This document shows positions 8,197 through 16,473 of a stretch of DNA of 30,215 nt, one piece after another; positions within the stretch are counted from its first letter, which is position 1; the number at the start of each line of letters is the position of its first letter. A program made the translations under genes and the position numbers. The stretch is from CACPJA01 sp964629335 (GTDB lineage: Bacteria > Pseudomonadota > Gammaproteobacteria > Steroidobacterales > UBA11654): contig CAZVRH010000011.1 in assembly GCA_964629335.1 (NCBI GenBank), forward strand, positions 1-30,215, given 5' to 3'. The notes under the pieces are model-generated. The model was not told the origin of the DNA. It did not search any database and saw only the letters and a program-made list of their open reading frames with translations.

Positions 8197-8268
8197 ATTG
8201 AAATTACAGAATTTTGTGTCATTAGATGAAATACCATGCTTGGATTAATGATATATGGGGAAAAATAA

Positions 8269-10419
8269 GTGTCATCAGCATTCTCAGCTAAAAAATTAAA
8301 AACTTTTGATATTGAGCATCAAGCTGCTTCTGTTGATATTTGGGACAAGAAATATCGCTTAAAAGATTTTTCTGGTAATCCCATAGACACTGACATTGAC
8401 ACCACATTTCAGCGAGTTGCCAAAGCATTGGCAACAGTAGAAAAACAAAATAAACAAGAAGAATGGAATGAGAAATTTCTCTGGGCATTAAGATCAGGAG
8501 CGATTCCTGCAGGAAGAATTATGTCAAACGCAGGGGCCGCTGACTATAAGCCGGCAACCTCAACTATTAATTGTACAGTCTCGGGTCTTATCCAAGACTC
8601 AATGACAGGCATTTTAGATAAAGTGACAGAGGCTGGGCTAACTCTAAAAGCCGGTTGCGGTATTGGTTATGAATTTTCAACACTAAGACCTAAAGGAGCT
8701 TATGTTACTGGTGCTGGAGCATTTACTTCTGGACCGCTATCTTTTATGGATATTTACGACAAAACTTGCTTCACCGTTTCTTCTGCAGGAGGGAGAAGAG
8801 GCGCACAAATGGGAACGTTCGACGTAAGTCATCCCGATGTTGAAGAATTTATAAGGGTAAAAAGAGAAGACGGCAGATTAAGACAATTCAACCTGTCATT
8901 ACTTATTACTGAGGAGTTTATAAAAGCGGTTCGTGAAGACGCAGAATGGCCTTTGGTGTTTCCACTGGATCCAAGCTTGCCGGAATCCAAAGAGGCAGAT
9001 TTGGAAGACACAACTCAAATTGTCTGGAAGGATTGGGTGAATACAGACGGCTATCTGACTAATGAGGAAGGACAAGTGGCTTGTAAGGTTTATAAAGTGA
9101 TCCAAGCAAGAAAGTTATGGGACCTGATTATGTCTTCAACTTACGATTATGCTGAACCTGGCTTTATCCTCATAGATAAGGTTAACGAGATGAACAACAA
9201 TTGGTTTGAAGAGAATATCAGGGCTACCAACCCTTGCGGAGAACAACCCCTTCCTGAGTATGGGTCTTGTTTACTGGGTTCTGTGAATTTGACTCGTTTT
9301 GTTCAAAAACCGTTTACTGATGACGCTTATTTTGATTGGGAAACTTTTAATGAGGTTGTGAGTATTTTTACAAGGATGCTAGATAATGTTGTCGAGATTA
9401 ATGGATTGCCCATAGAGCAGCAACGTAATGAGATCTTGAGAAAAAGACGACACGGGATGGGCTTTCTGGGTTTAGGTTCCGCAATGACAATGCTCAAAAT
9501 GAAATACGGTTCAGAAGAGTCTCTGGAATTTACAGAAAAAGTAAGCAGAGAGATGGCGCTAACCGGCTGGAGAGAATCGCTAGCTTTGTCTAGAGAGAAG
9601 GGACCGGCACCAATACTAACCGAGAATTTCGCCGTTACAAAAGAGATGTTGAAAAAAAGACCTGAAATGCTAGACGATGGTTATAAGCTAGGCGACACAG
9701 TTAAAGGCAGCGTGTTGCATGCAAAATATAGCCGATATATGCAACAGGTCGCTGCAGAAGATCCGGAACTATCTGATCAACTTGCTGAAATTGGTGCAAG
9801 GTTTACTCACCATACTTCGATCGCTCCTACAGGCACAATCTCGCTTTCTATAGGTAACAATGTCAGTAATGGTATTGAGCCAAGTTTTGCTCATCATTAC
9901 TTTAGAAACGTGATAAGAGAGCAAAAGAAAACCAAGGAGAAAGTTGATGTTTATTCTTTTGAACTGCTTTCCTATATAGATAAAATAAACCCCAATGCTG
10001 ACATAGAGGCAGAACCAGGGACTGAAAATGCATTACCCTCATACTTTATAACCGCAGAAGATATATCACCAAAACAACACGTAGATGTGCAAGGTGCGTC
10101 ACAAAAATGGATTGATTCGTCCATATCAAAAACAGCGAATGTTCCAACAGACTTTGAATTCGAGGAGTTTAAAGACATCTACTTATACGCCCATGAAAAA
10201 GGGCTCAAAGGTTGCACAACATTTCGTTTTAATCCAGAGGCCTTCCAAGGCGTCCTCGTTAAAGAAAAAGATCTAGAGAACACGATGTACACCTTTGTCC
10301 TTGATGACGGGGAAGAGATCGAAGTAGCGGGCAACGAAGAGATTGAATACGACGGCGAAATGCACACAGCTGCAAACCTGTTTGATGCTCTCAAAGAAGG
10401 CTATTACGGTAAATTCTGA
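8269..10419 (+). CDS. nrdJ: Adenosylcobalamin-dependent (class II) ribonucleotide reductase, large part NrdJa
   Basis: Reduces ribonucleotides to deoxyribonucleotides using a radical generated from adenosylcobalamin, so it works with or without oxygen. The 716-residue protein carries the catalytic barrel: Cys102 (INCTVSG) and Cys334 (GSCLLGS) as the redox pair, and Cys323 and Glu325 in NPCGEQPLPEYG as the thiyl-radical and acid/base residues. APTGTISLSIGNN and GCTTFRFNP are further class II marks. No ATP-cone is evident at the N-terminus. The start is GTG at 8269, eight bases after GGGG. As in Pseudomonas, the C-terminal part is a separate gene, whose ATG overlaps this stop by one base (TGATG). 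NrdR boxes lie upstream. Confidence 0.95.
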   Translation: MSSAFSAKKLKTFDIEHQAASVDIWDKKYRLKDFSGNPIDTDIDTTFQRVAKALATVEKQNKQEEWNEKFLWALRSGAIPAGRIMSNAGAADYKPATSTINCTVSGLIQDSMTGILDKVTEAGLTLKAGCGIGYEFSTLRPKGAYVTGAGAFTSGPLSFMDIYDKTCFTVSSAGGRRGAQMGTFDVSHPDVEEFIRVKREDGRLRQFNLSLLITEEFIKAVREDAEWPLVFPLDPSLPESKEADLEDTTQIVWKDWVNTDGYLTNEEGQVACKVYKVIQARKLWDLIMSSTYDYAEPGFILIDKVNEMNNNWFEENIRATNPCGEQPLPEYGSCLLGSVNLTRFVQKPFTDDAYFDWETFNEVVSIFTRMLDNVVEINGLPIEQQRNEILRKRRHGMGFLGLGSAMTMLKMKYGSEESLEFTEKVSREMALTGWRESLALSREKGPAPILTENFAVTKEMLKKRPEMLDDGYKLGDTVKGSVLHAKYSRYMQQVAAEDPELSDQLAEIGARFTHHTSIAPTGTISLSIGNNVSNGIEPSFAHHYFRNVIREQKKTKEKVDVYSFELLSYIDKINPNADIEAEPGTENALPSYFITAEDISPKQHVDVQGASQKWIDSSISKTANVPTDFEFEEFKDIYLYAHEKGLKGCTTFRFNPEAFQGVLVKEKDLENTMYTFVLDDGEEIEVAGNEEIEYDGEMHTAANLFDALKEGYYGKF

Positions 10420-11126
10420 TGACAATTAAAATTAAAAAAAAGATTGTTGGATACAAAGTTGCCTCACAAGAACAACAAGAAGCACAAGAAGAAACTGACC
10501 AAATAAAGCAATCACAGGAAGAAGAAGCCAATGTGGTGAGAATGCATGAGCGGCTAGAACGACCGGAAATGCTCAGAGGAACCACCTATAAGATAAAGCC
10601 ACCCGTTTCAGACCATGCAATGTATATAACGATTAATGACATCGTTCTTAATCAAGGTACCGAGTATGAAAAATACAGACCCTATGAAATATTCATCAAT
10701 TCGAAGAACCTAGATCATTATCAATGGATTGTAGCTTTAACAAGAGTTTTATCATCGGTATTCAGAAAGGGCGGTGATGTTGCCTTTTTAGTAGAAGAAC
10801 TGAAAGCTGTTTTTGACCCAAAAGGCGGTTATTTTGCAGGGGAGGGTCGATTTATGCCTTCTATTATTGCTGAATTAGGCTACGTTATAGAACGCCATTT
10901 CAAATCCATTGGCATTATCTCTAAAGAGGTTCTCGATGAACATCAGAAAGAGTTAATTGCAAAGAAAAGAGAAGAGTTTGAAAATCAGGATAAACAGACC
11001 GATGCTTTCGTTAATCAAGAGTTTCCTCACGGGTCCACTCTTTGTGGTCAATGCAATACGGTAGCCATGGTCTTAATGGATAATTGTGAGACCTGCCTCA
11101 ATTGCGGCTATTCAAAGTGTGGATAG
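10419..11126 (+). CDS. Class II ribonucleotide reductase C-terminal subunit NrdJb (TSCPD domain)
   Basis: A 235-residue protein matching the separate C-terminal half of split class II reductases (NrdJb in Pseudomonas aeruginosa). After a charged, Gln/Glu-rich linker (about 15-45), a TSCPD-type domain runs from about 60 to 165 (DHAMYITINDIV ... GYVIERHFKSIG). The C-terminus has a cysteine cluster, LCGQC and CETCLNCGYSKCG. This could bind zinc and/or shuttle electrons to the active-site disulfide in NrdJa. The one-base overlap with nrdJa implies coupled translation at similar levels. Confidence 0.9.
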   Translation: MTIKIKKKIVGYKVASQEQQEAQEETDQIKQSQEEEANVVRMHERLERPEMLRGTTYKIKPPVSDHAMYITINDIVLNQGTEYEKYRPYEIFINSKNLDHYQWIVALTRVLSSVFRKGGDVAFLVEELKAVFDPKGGYFAGEGRFMPSIIAELGYVIERHFKSIGIISKEVLDEHQKELIAKKREEFENQDKQTDAFVNQEFPHGSTLCGQCNTVAMVLMDNCETCLNCGYSKCG

Positions 11127-11135
11127 ATCTTAACC

Positions 11136-11498
11136 ATGAAAATGCCTCTCTCAGAAATTATTGATCGTTATACAATCACCTTGCTTAAATCAGAACGTAC
11201 AGATGAAAATGTAAACGAAGAATTACAAGCTTATAAAAAAGAATTACCAGACACCGATATTGCACAAACTTTTATCGATCGTATGTATGAAATTAATGGC
11301 AAAATATGGGAGACAGAAGGCGATATCAGAAAGGGCGTTGATATGCCTTTAGATGAAGTGGGTCGTCTAGCAATTAAAGTCAGAGAGCTTAATCAAATCA
11401 GAAACGGCATCAAAGGCGAAATTGTTGATGAATTTGCTGAAGGTTTCAAAGAAATTAAGGTTAATTATACGAAAGTTGATTACGGTCGCTCTGACTAG
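11136..11498 (+). CDS. Small protein of unknown function, third gene of the nrdJ operon
   Basis: I do not firmly recognise this 120-residue protein. It is soluble, highly charged and mostly helical in look. It opens with PLSEIIDRYTITLLKSERT and later has a second helical region, EVGRLAIKVRELNQIRNGIKGEIV. The opening is faintly reminiscent of DUF6165-type proteins, but I cannot confirm that. No cysteine cluster, nucleotide-binding loop or membrane segment is seen. It starts 9 bases after nrdJb (a second ATG two codons in, 11142, is possible), so it is probably transcribed with the reductase. It is real by its length, spacing and position in the same strand run. Confidence 0.7.
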   Translation: MKMPLSEIIDRYTITLLKSERTDENVNEELQAYKKELPDTDIAQTFIDRMYEINGKIWETEGDIRKGVDMPLDEVGRLAIKVRELNQIRNGIKGEIVDEFAEGFKEIKVNYTKVDYGRSD

Positions 11499-11539
11499 TT
11501 TTTATAACTAAGAGTTCTTTGGTTTATGGTCTAGTCCCA

Positions 11540-11545
11540 TATAAT
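11540..11545 (+). promoter_or_regulatory. Perfect -10 element immediately upstream of waaA
   Basis: TATAAT lies 8 bases before the waaA ATG at 11554. No good -35 hexamer is found at 16-18 bases upstream. If used, transcription would begin around 11552, leaving almost no leader. Confidence 0.3.
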
Positions 11546-11553
11546 ATGATTTC

Positions 11554-12837
11554 ATGAGTAAGACACGAATAATGAGATTAGGTTATAACCTGTTCACCTA
11601 TCTGATCTCACCCTTACTATTGCTTCATATCATCATTAGAGCAATAGAAGATAAAAACTACATCTATAGAGTGAGTGAACGCTTTGGTTTCTATAATAAA
11701 GATTTAAAGGGGGAGGTTATTTGGGTTCATGCTGTTTCTTTTGGGGAAGTTAAAGCTGCTTCGCCTTTGGTGAAGGAGCTCATCAAAAATAATCCTTTAA
11801 AGAGTGTTTTATTTACATGTACAACACCAACTGGCTCACAATTAATATCTGATACTTTTAAGGGTGAAGTAGTCAATGTTTATCTTCCGTATGATTTAAA
11901 AGGATCCGTGAAACGATTCTTTAATTGGGCTAAACCAGAAATAGCAATCATCATAGAGACTGAAATATGGCCCAATATTTTTGAAGAGTGTGGGCACAGA
12001 GACGTGCCTCTCGTGCTCGCAAGTGCCTGTATTTCTGATCGTTCACAGAATCTTTATAAGATTCTTTTCAGCCTCTTTAAAGACACCATCTCACAGGGAA
12101 TCGTGGTTGGCGCTCAAACCCAAGCTGACGCTGAAAAATTTCTCGAGTTGGGTGCTCATAAGGACAGAACTTTTGTGACCGGAAATATTAAATTTGATGT
12201 GTCAGCCCCAATGGACATTCTTGACAAGGCTAATCTGTTCAAAGATGAGCATTGCAAAAATAGACCGGTATGGATAGCAGGGAGTACGCACCCAGGAGAG
12301 GAGGAGGTCTTGTTGAAGGCTCATAAGCAATTACTGGATAGTGTTCCTCACAGTCTTTTAATCATAGCGCCTAGAAAACCTGAACGATTTAAATCAGTGC
12401 ATAATAAGATTAATGACTCAGGGCTTGCTTCTATTAAATGGTCTGAATTCAAGGGTCTTGATGCTAACGTCGAGGTTTTGCTTATAGATACCTTAGGCGA
12501 TTTACCTTTCTTCTATTCGGTCTCCGATATAGCCTTTGTGGGCGGCAGCCTATGTTCTGTCGGTGGTCATAATCTATTGGAACCAGTCAGTTTTGAAAAA
12601 CCCATTCTTACGGGCCCATTTCTTGAAAATGTTAAGGAAATTTCTTTTGAGTTAATTGAGGCAGGAGGTCTTTTATTGGTTAAAGATTCTGAAGAATTAT
12701 CTTCTCAGCTTAATAATCTTTTTGCTGATGAGTCGATAAAAGAACAAATGGTCTCAGGGGCTCGCAGAGTAATGCAAAAGAATAAAGGATCTATTGACAA
12801 TATAATGAAATTAATTGGGCCTTTAATTAAGGCTTAA
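11554..12837 (+). CDS. waaA: 3-deoxy-D-manno-octulosonic-acid (KDO) transferase
   Basis: Transfers KDO from CMP-KDO to lipid IVA at the inner face of the cytoplasmic membrane, the first step of lipopolysaccharide core assembly. The 427-residue protein has the membrane-anchoring hydrophobic N-terminus (about 10-28), the VSERFGFY region with the conserved base-like Glu42, WVHAVSFGEVKAA, the IIIETEIWPN motif, WIAGSTHPGEEEVLL, and the CMP-KDO-binding FVGGSLCSVGGHNLLEPV near residue 330. One acceptor or two (mono- or bifunctional) cannot be told. Its stop is 7 bases from the tolC stop on the other strand. Confidence 0.96.
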   Translation: MSKTRIMRLGYNLFTYLISPLLLLHIIIRAIEDKNYIYRVSERFGFYNKDLKGEVIWVHAVSFGEVKAASPLVKELIKNNPLKSVLFTCTTPTGSQLISDTFKGEVVNVYLPYDLKGSVKRFFNWAKPEIAIIIETEIWPNIFEECGHRDVPLVLASACISDRSQNLYKILFSLFKDTISQGIVVGAQTQADAEKFLELGAHKDRTFVTGNIKFDVSAPMDILDKANLFKDEHCKNRPVWIAGSTHPGEEEVLLKAHKQLLDSVPHSLLIIAPRKPERFKSVHNKINDSGLASIKWSEFKGLDANVEVLLIDTLGDLPFFYSVSDIAFVGGSLCSVGGHNLLEPVSFEKPILTGPFLENVKEISFELIEAGGLLLVKDSEELSSQLNNLFADESIKEQMVSGARRVMQKNKGSIDNIMKLIGPLIKA

Positions 12838-12844
12838 TTTAGGA

Positions 12845-14230
12845 CTATTGGAGCCAATTATTAATTTGTTCTAGATCACTGCGAGTCAAGGTTCCCGCCG
12901 CTTGCTTAAGTTGGAGAATATTTTTTAGATAATCGTATTTACTAATCGCAAGGTTTTTTTGTGAAGAATACAGTCTTCTTCTTGCATCCAATACATCAAC
13001 AGTCGTTCGTGTACCTACCTCATAACCTGCCTCAGTTGCTTGCAAGGCTGTTGCCGATGATTTGACCGATTGTTGTAATGCTTTTACGGTGGCTATTCCA
13101 GAGATGACCCCTAGATATGAATCTCTAGCTACTCTGGTTGTTTCACGAGCAACCCTTTCAAGTTTTTCTTTGCTGGCCCTGTGTCTCGCAACAGCTTGTC
13201 TGACTCTTGAATTTACTTGACCGCCACTATATAGGGGAAGGTTGAGTTGAACACCCACACCCTCATTGATATTCTCATTATCAGCTGGGCTAAATTCACT
13301 TCCACTATCGGATCTAAGGCTGTCTGTGTCAATATCTCTCTTCGAGGCTTGGATGCCAATCGTGGGTAAATGCCCTGATCGTTGAACTTTTATTTCACTT
13401 TTTGCAATCTCTACTCCAACTTGTGCTGATAAATAACTAAGGTTTTGTTCCAGCGACGTCTCAACCCAGTCTGATTCACTCTGAGGGTTCGGCATGATCA
13501 GAGGGAGATTATTATCAGGTTTATTCAATTGACCAGGGTAACTATCTGTGATTGCTCGGAGCGACTCTTTAGCGGTCGCTAGATTTCTTTTTGAAGTAAT
13601 CTCGTTAGCAACGGATTGATCATAGGCAGCTTGTGCTTCTTGGACATCCGTTATAGCTATCAGACCCACATCAAATCTTTTTTGAGCCTGATCGAGTTGT
13701 TTTTCAATCGATTGTCTCGCTGCCTGTTCCGCTTCTAATGTGTCTTCTGCAGCAAGGACATTAAAGTAAGCATTTGCCACTCGGACAATTAAATCTTGCT
13801 CTGCGGCCAGATAATCAATCTCTGCTTGTGCAACTGTTTTGTTAGCTTTCCGTAGATTCATCCAAGCGCCGTAATCGAAAATAGCTTGTCTGAGAGTTAC
13901 ATCCCATTGCAGTGATTCTGATTCTTGTAAGAAATCGGTGTTGTTGGTAATTACCACTGCTTCACCGTTCACGGGATTTACAATCTTTTGTTGAAAGGTG
14001 CTGCGTCCGTCTGAATCTGTGTCTGAGAAGCTTGCGCTGCTCGTGAGTTGAGGAAGAATGAAGCTTCTTGCTTGTGGTTTAGCCTCAATGATTGCCTCTT
14101 TATTCGCAAGCGCTTCTTTTATTCTTGGATCATTCACTAAAGCCTGTTCATAGACATCCAAAAGAGAGGCAGCACTCCCAGAATCAATGAGGATAAAGGA
14201 AAAGATCAGTGCTTTTATAATATTCTTCAT
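12845..14230 (-). CDS. tolC: TolC-family outer membrane efflux protein
   Basis: Outer membrane channel component of tripartite efflux pumps and type I secretion systems. With the start at 14230 the protein is 461 residues and begins with a signal peptide (MKNIIKALIFSFILIDSGSA, then ASLLDVYEQAL). The internal repeat of two outer membrane efflux domains is evident: LRKANKTVAQAEIDYLAAEQDL in the first half, RARHRASKEKLERVARETTRVARD-like periodic heptads in the second, plus QRFDVGLIAITDVQEAQAAYD and the matching TEAGYEVGTRTTVDVLDARR. An upstream ATG (14254) adds eight residues before the signal peptide and is less likely. No inner membrane or adaptor gene is adjacent, so its pump partners are elsewhere. 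Confidence 0.93.
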   Translation of the reverse strand: MKNIIKALIFSFILIDSGSAASLLDVYEQALVNDPRIKEALANKEAIIEAKPQARSFILPQLTSSASFSDTDSDGRSTFQQKIVNPVNGEAVVITNNTDFLQESESLQWDVTLRQAIFDYGAWMNLRKANKTVAQAEIDYLAAEQDLIVRVANAYFNVLAAEDTLEAEQAARQSIEKQLDQAQKRFDVGLIAITDVQEAQAAYDQSVANEITSKRNLATAKESLRAITDSYPGQLNKPDNNLPLIMPNPQSESDWVETSLEQNLSYLSAQVGVEIAKSEIKVQRSGHLPTIGIQASKRDIDTDSLRSDSGSEFSPADNENINEGVGVQLNLPLYSGGQVNSRVRQAVARHRASKEKLERVARETTRVARDSYLGVISGIATVKALQQSVKSSATALQATEAGYEVGTRTTVDVLDARRRLYSSQKNLAISKYDYLKNILQLKQAAGTLTRSDLEQINNWLQ

Positions 14231-14365
14231 GTACTTATTTTCGCAATCAGCCATATTTTAGATTAACGCCTGCAAAGAATACTCTCGCTCCTAGAACCTA
14301 ACAACGTTAATCGTGTAACGAATTGTAACCTTCAACATAATCTAGACTGTGAAGTAATGATGAAT

Positions 14366-16411
14366 TTATAAAATAGCAATCATTAATAGGGCAACAATAT
14401 TAATTATCTTAATCAATGGGTTAATCGCTGGTCCTGCTGTGTCCTTATAAGGGTCACCTACAGTGTCACCAGTGATTGAGGCATTATGAGCTTCCGTCCC
14501 TTTGCCTCCCACATTGCCATCTTCAATATATTTTTTAGCGTTGTCCCATGCACCACCACCTGTGGTCATAGAGATCGCAACGAAGAGACCAGTCACAATT
14601 GTTCCAATTAACAAGCCTCCAAGTGCTCTGATTCCTCCATCCTCAGGCATCATCATATTCATGATTAAAGCAAGAGCAATAGGAACCACTATAGGTAAAA
14701 GTGAAGGTATGATCATTTCTTTGATTGCTGACTTTGTGAGAAGGTCAACCGCTTTGGAATAGTCAGGTTTACTTGTGCCATCCATGATTCCAGGGATCTC
14801 TTTAAACTGCCGTCTTACTTCTTCCACAACTGAGCCTGCAGCTCTTCCCACAGCTTCCATGGCCATGGCCGCAAATAAATAAGGAACCATTCCGCCAATA
14901 AACAAACCAATGATGACTGCAGGGTCATCTAATCTAAATTCAACAAGCTTGCCTTCAGCAGCTAGGTTGCTGGTGAAATCAGCAAAAAGAACCAATGCGG
15001 CTAATCCTGCTGAACCAATAGCGTATCCCTTAGTTACAGCCTTTGTGGTGTTTCCTACCGCATCCAATGGATCTGTGATGGCTCTAATTTCTGCCGGTAG
15101 TTCTGCCATTTCAGCGATACCTCCAGCATTATCAGTGATGGGTCCAAACGCATCTAGAGCCACAATCATTCCGGTTAAAGAAAGCATTGATGTGGCAGCT
15201 ATAGCAATGCCATAAAGACCGGCGCACATGTAAGCCCCCCAAATACTTAAACACACTGCAATCACAGGCAGCGCCGTGGCTTTCATAGAAATGCCTAAGC
15301 CAGCAATTATATTAGTCGCATGACCTGTTTCGGAAGCTTCTGCGATTTTTTGAACTGGGCTGTATTCAGTGGAGGTGTAATACTCTGTGACCACCACCAT
15401 AAAAGCAGTCAAACCCAGACCAATTAGAGACGCGTACCATAATCCTACAGACATATTCATGTAATTAACCGTGACCGGATAAAAGGCTATTGCAGCAATG
15501 ACTCCAGAAACAATAACTCCTTTGTAAAGAGCTCCCATGACACTGCCGCCATCTTTAGCTTTAACAAAAAGCATTCCAATGACTGATGCAACTATTGAAA
15601 CTGAACCCAGAAGAAGAGGGTAGAGAATGGCATTATTATAATTCTCAGTTCCAGTGAACAATAAGCCCCCTAGAAGCATCGTTGCAATAATAGTCACAGC
15701 GTAAGTTTCAAAAAGATCAGCTGCCATTCCAGCACAATCACCGACGTTATCCCCAACATTGTCGGCAATGACTGCTGCATTTCTGGGGTCATCTTCAGGT
15801 ATTCCTGCTTCAATTTTTCCAACCAAATCAGCACCAACATCTGCTCCTTTTGTGAAAATTCCTCCACCCAAACGAGCAAAGATTGAAATGAGAGAGCCTC
15901 CAAAAGCCAGTCCTATTAATGCATGTAGACTGTCATCAGCTGAAATATTAAGGCCTGATCTGAGAATTAGATAGTAACCACTAATTCCAAGTAAACCGAG
16001 TCCAACGACCAAAAGGCCTGTTACTGCTCCGCCTCTAAAAGCTGTGGATAGAGCGGTGTTCATTCCACTGTATGCTGCTTGCGCAGTTCTCACATTAGCT
16101 CGAACTGAAATATTCATTCCAACATAGCCAGCTAGACCAGAAAAAACAGCTCCAACGAGAAATCCAAATGCACTTAGCCAACCAATTCCAGATACACCAA
16201 GGAGTATGAAAATTAATACCCCAACAATACTTATAGTTAGATATTGTCGGTTAAGATAAGCGGAAGCACCTTCTTGAATAGCACCAGCTATCTCTTGCAT
16301 CCGTTCGTTACCATCAGATTCATTGAGAATTTCTAAAGCGAAGATAATTCCAACAACTATTGCAGTCACCGAAGCGGTTAAGGCTGCCCATAATGCTAAA
16401 GTTTCACTCAT
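14366..16411 (-). CDS. hppA: K+-independent membrane proton-pumping pyrophosphatase
   Basis: Hydrolyses cytoplasmic pyrophosphate and pumps protons across the inner membrane. The 681-residue, largely hydrophobic protein has about 16 likely membrane helices and the substrate loops KGADVGADLVGKIE, ADNVGDNVGDCAGMAADLFE and, near the C-terminus, GGAWDNAKKYIEDG and GDTVGDPYKDTAGPA. The subtype-defining motif reads GNTTKAVTKG, with Lys457 and Thr460; the established rule is that Lys/Thr here marks K+-independent H+-pumps and Ala/Gly or Ala/Ala marks K+-dependent ones. AGGAGC five bases before the ATG supports the start. It lies 62 bases downstream of pfp on the same strand. Confidence 0.97.
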   Translation of the reverse strand: MSETLALWAALTASVTAIVVGIIFALEILNESDGNERMQEIAGAIQEGASAYLNRQYLTISIVGVLIFILLGVSGIGWLSAFGFLVGAVFSGLAGYVGMNISVRANVRTAQAAYSGMNTALSTAFRGGAVTGLLVVGLGLLGISGYYLILRSGLNISADDSLHALIGLAFGGSLISIFARLGGGIFTKGADVGADLVGKIEAGIPEDDPRNAAVIADNVGDNVGDCAGMAADLFETYAVTIIATMLLGGLLFTGTENYNNAILYPLLLGSVSIVASVIGMLFVKAKDGGSVMGALYKGVIVSGVIAAIAFYPVTVNYMNMSVGLWYASLIGLGLTAFMVVVTEYYTSTEYSPVQKIAEASETGHATNIIAGLGISMKATALPVIAVCLSIWGAYMCAGLYGIAIAATSMLSLTGMIVALDAFGPITDNAGGIAEMAELPAEIRAITDPLDAVGNTTKAVTKGYAIGSAGLAALVLFADFTSNLAAEGKLVEFRLDDPAVIIGLFIGGMVPYLFAAMAMEAVGRAAGSVVEEVRRQFKEIPGIMDGTSKPDYSKAVDLLTKSAIKEMIIPSLLPIVVPIALALIMNMMMPEDGGIRALGGLLIGTIVTGLFVAISMTTGGGAWDNAKKYIEDGNVGGKGTEAHNASITGDTVGDPYKDTAGPAINPLIKIINIVALLMIAIL

Positions 16412-16473
16412 TGTTTGCTCCTAAAATTAAAAAGTTTTTTGTTGTTTGTAAAAGTGGTAAAAAATTTTGAGGA

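Larger units (their letters stand above)
7811..8268. other. Intergenic regulatory region between the degP-type gene and nrdJa
   Basis: At about 458 bases this is the longest non-coding stretch in the window and is very AT-rich. It separates divergent genes and must hold both promoters. Toward nrdJa it contains a clear sigma70-like promoter and two identical NrdR boxes, listed separately. Toward the protease gene the only candidate is weak: TTGATT and TATTAT read on the minus strand at 7879-7874 and 7858-7853, with a short 15-base spacer. No cobalamin riboswitch box (GCCACTG-like) is visible, although the downstream enzyme uses B12. I find no convincing small gene here. Confidence 0.75.

Noticed and set aside
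8055..8237. 60-residue open frame on the minus strand in the intergenic region
   Set aside because: Its sequence is low-complexity and Tyr/Phe/Ile-rich as expected from AT-rich DNA, and it covers the nrdJ promoter and NrdR box.
7811..8268. Cobalamin riboswitch controlling the B12-dependent reductase
   Set aside because: No B12-box-like sequence or long structured leader. The predicted transcript leader is under 100 bases and is explained by NrdR boxes.
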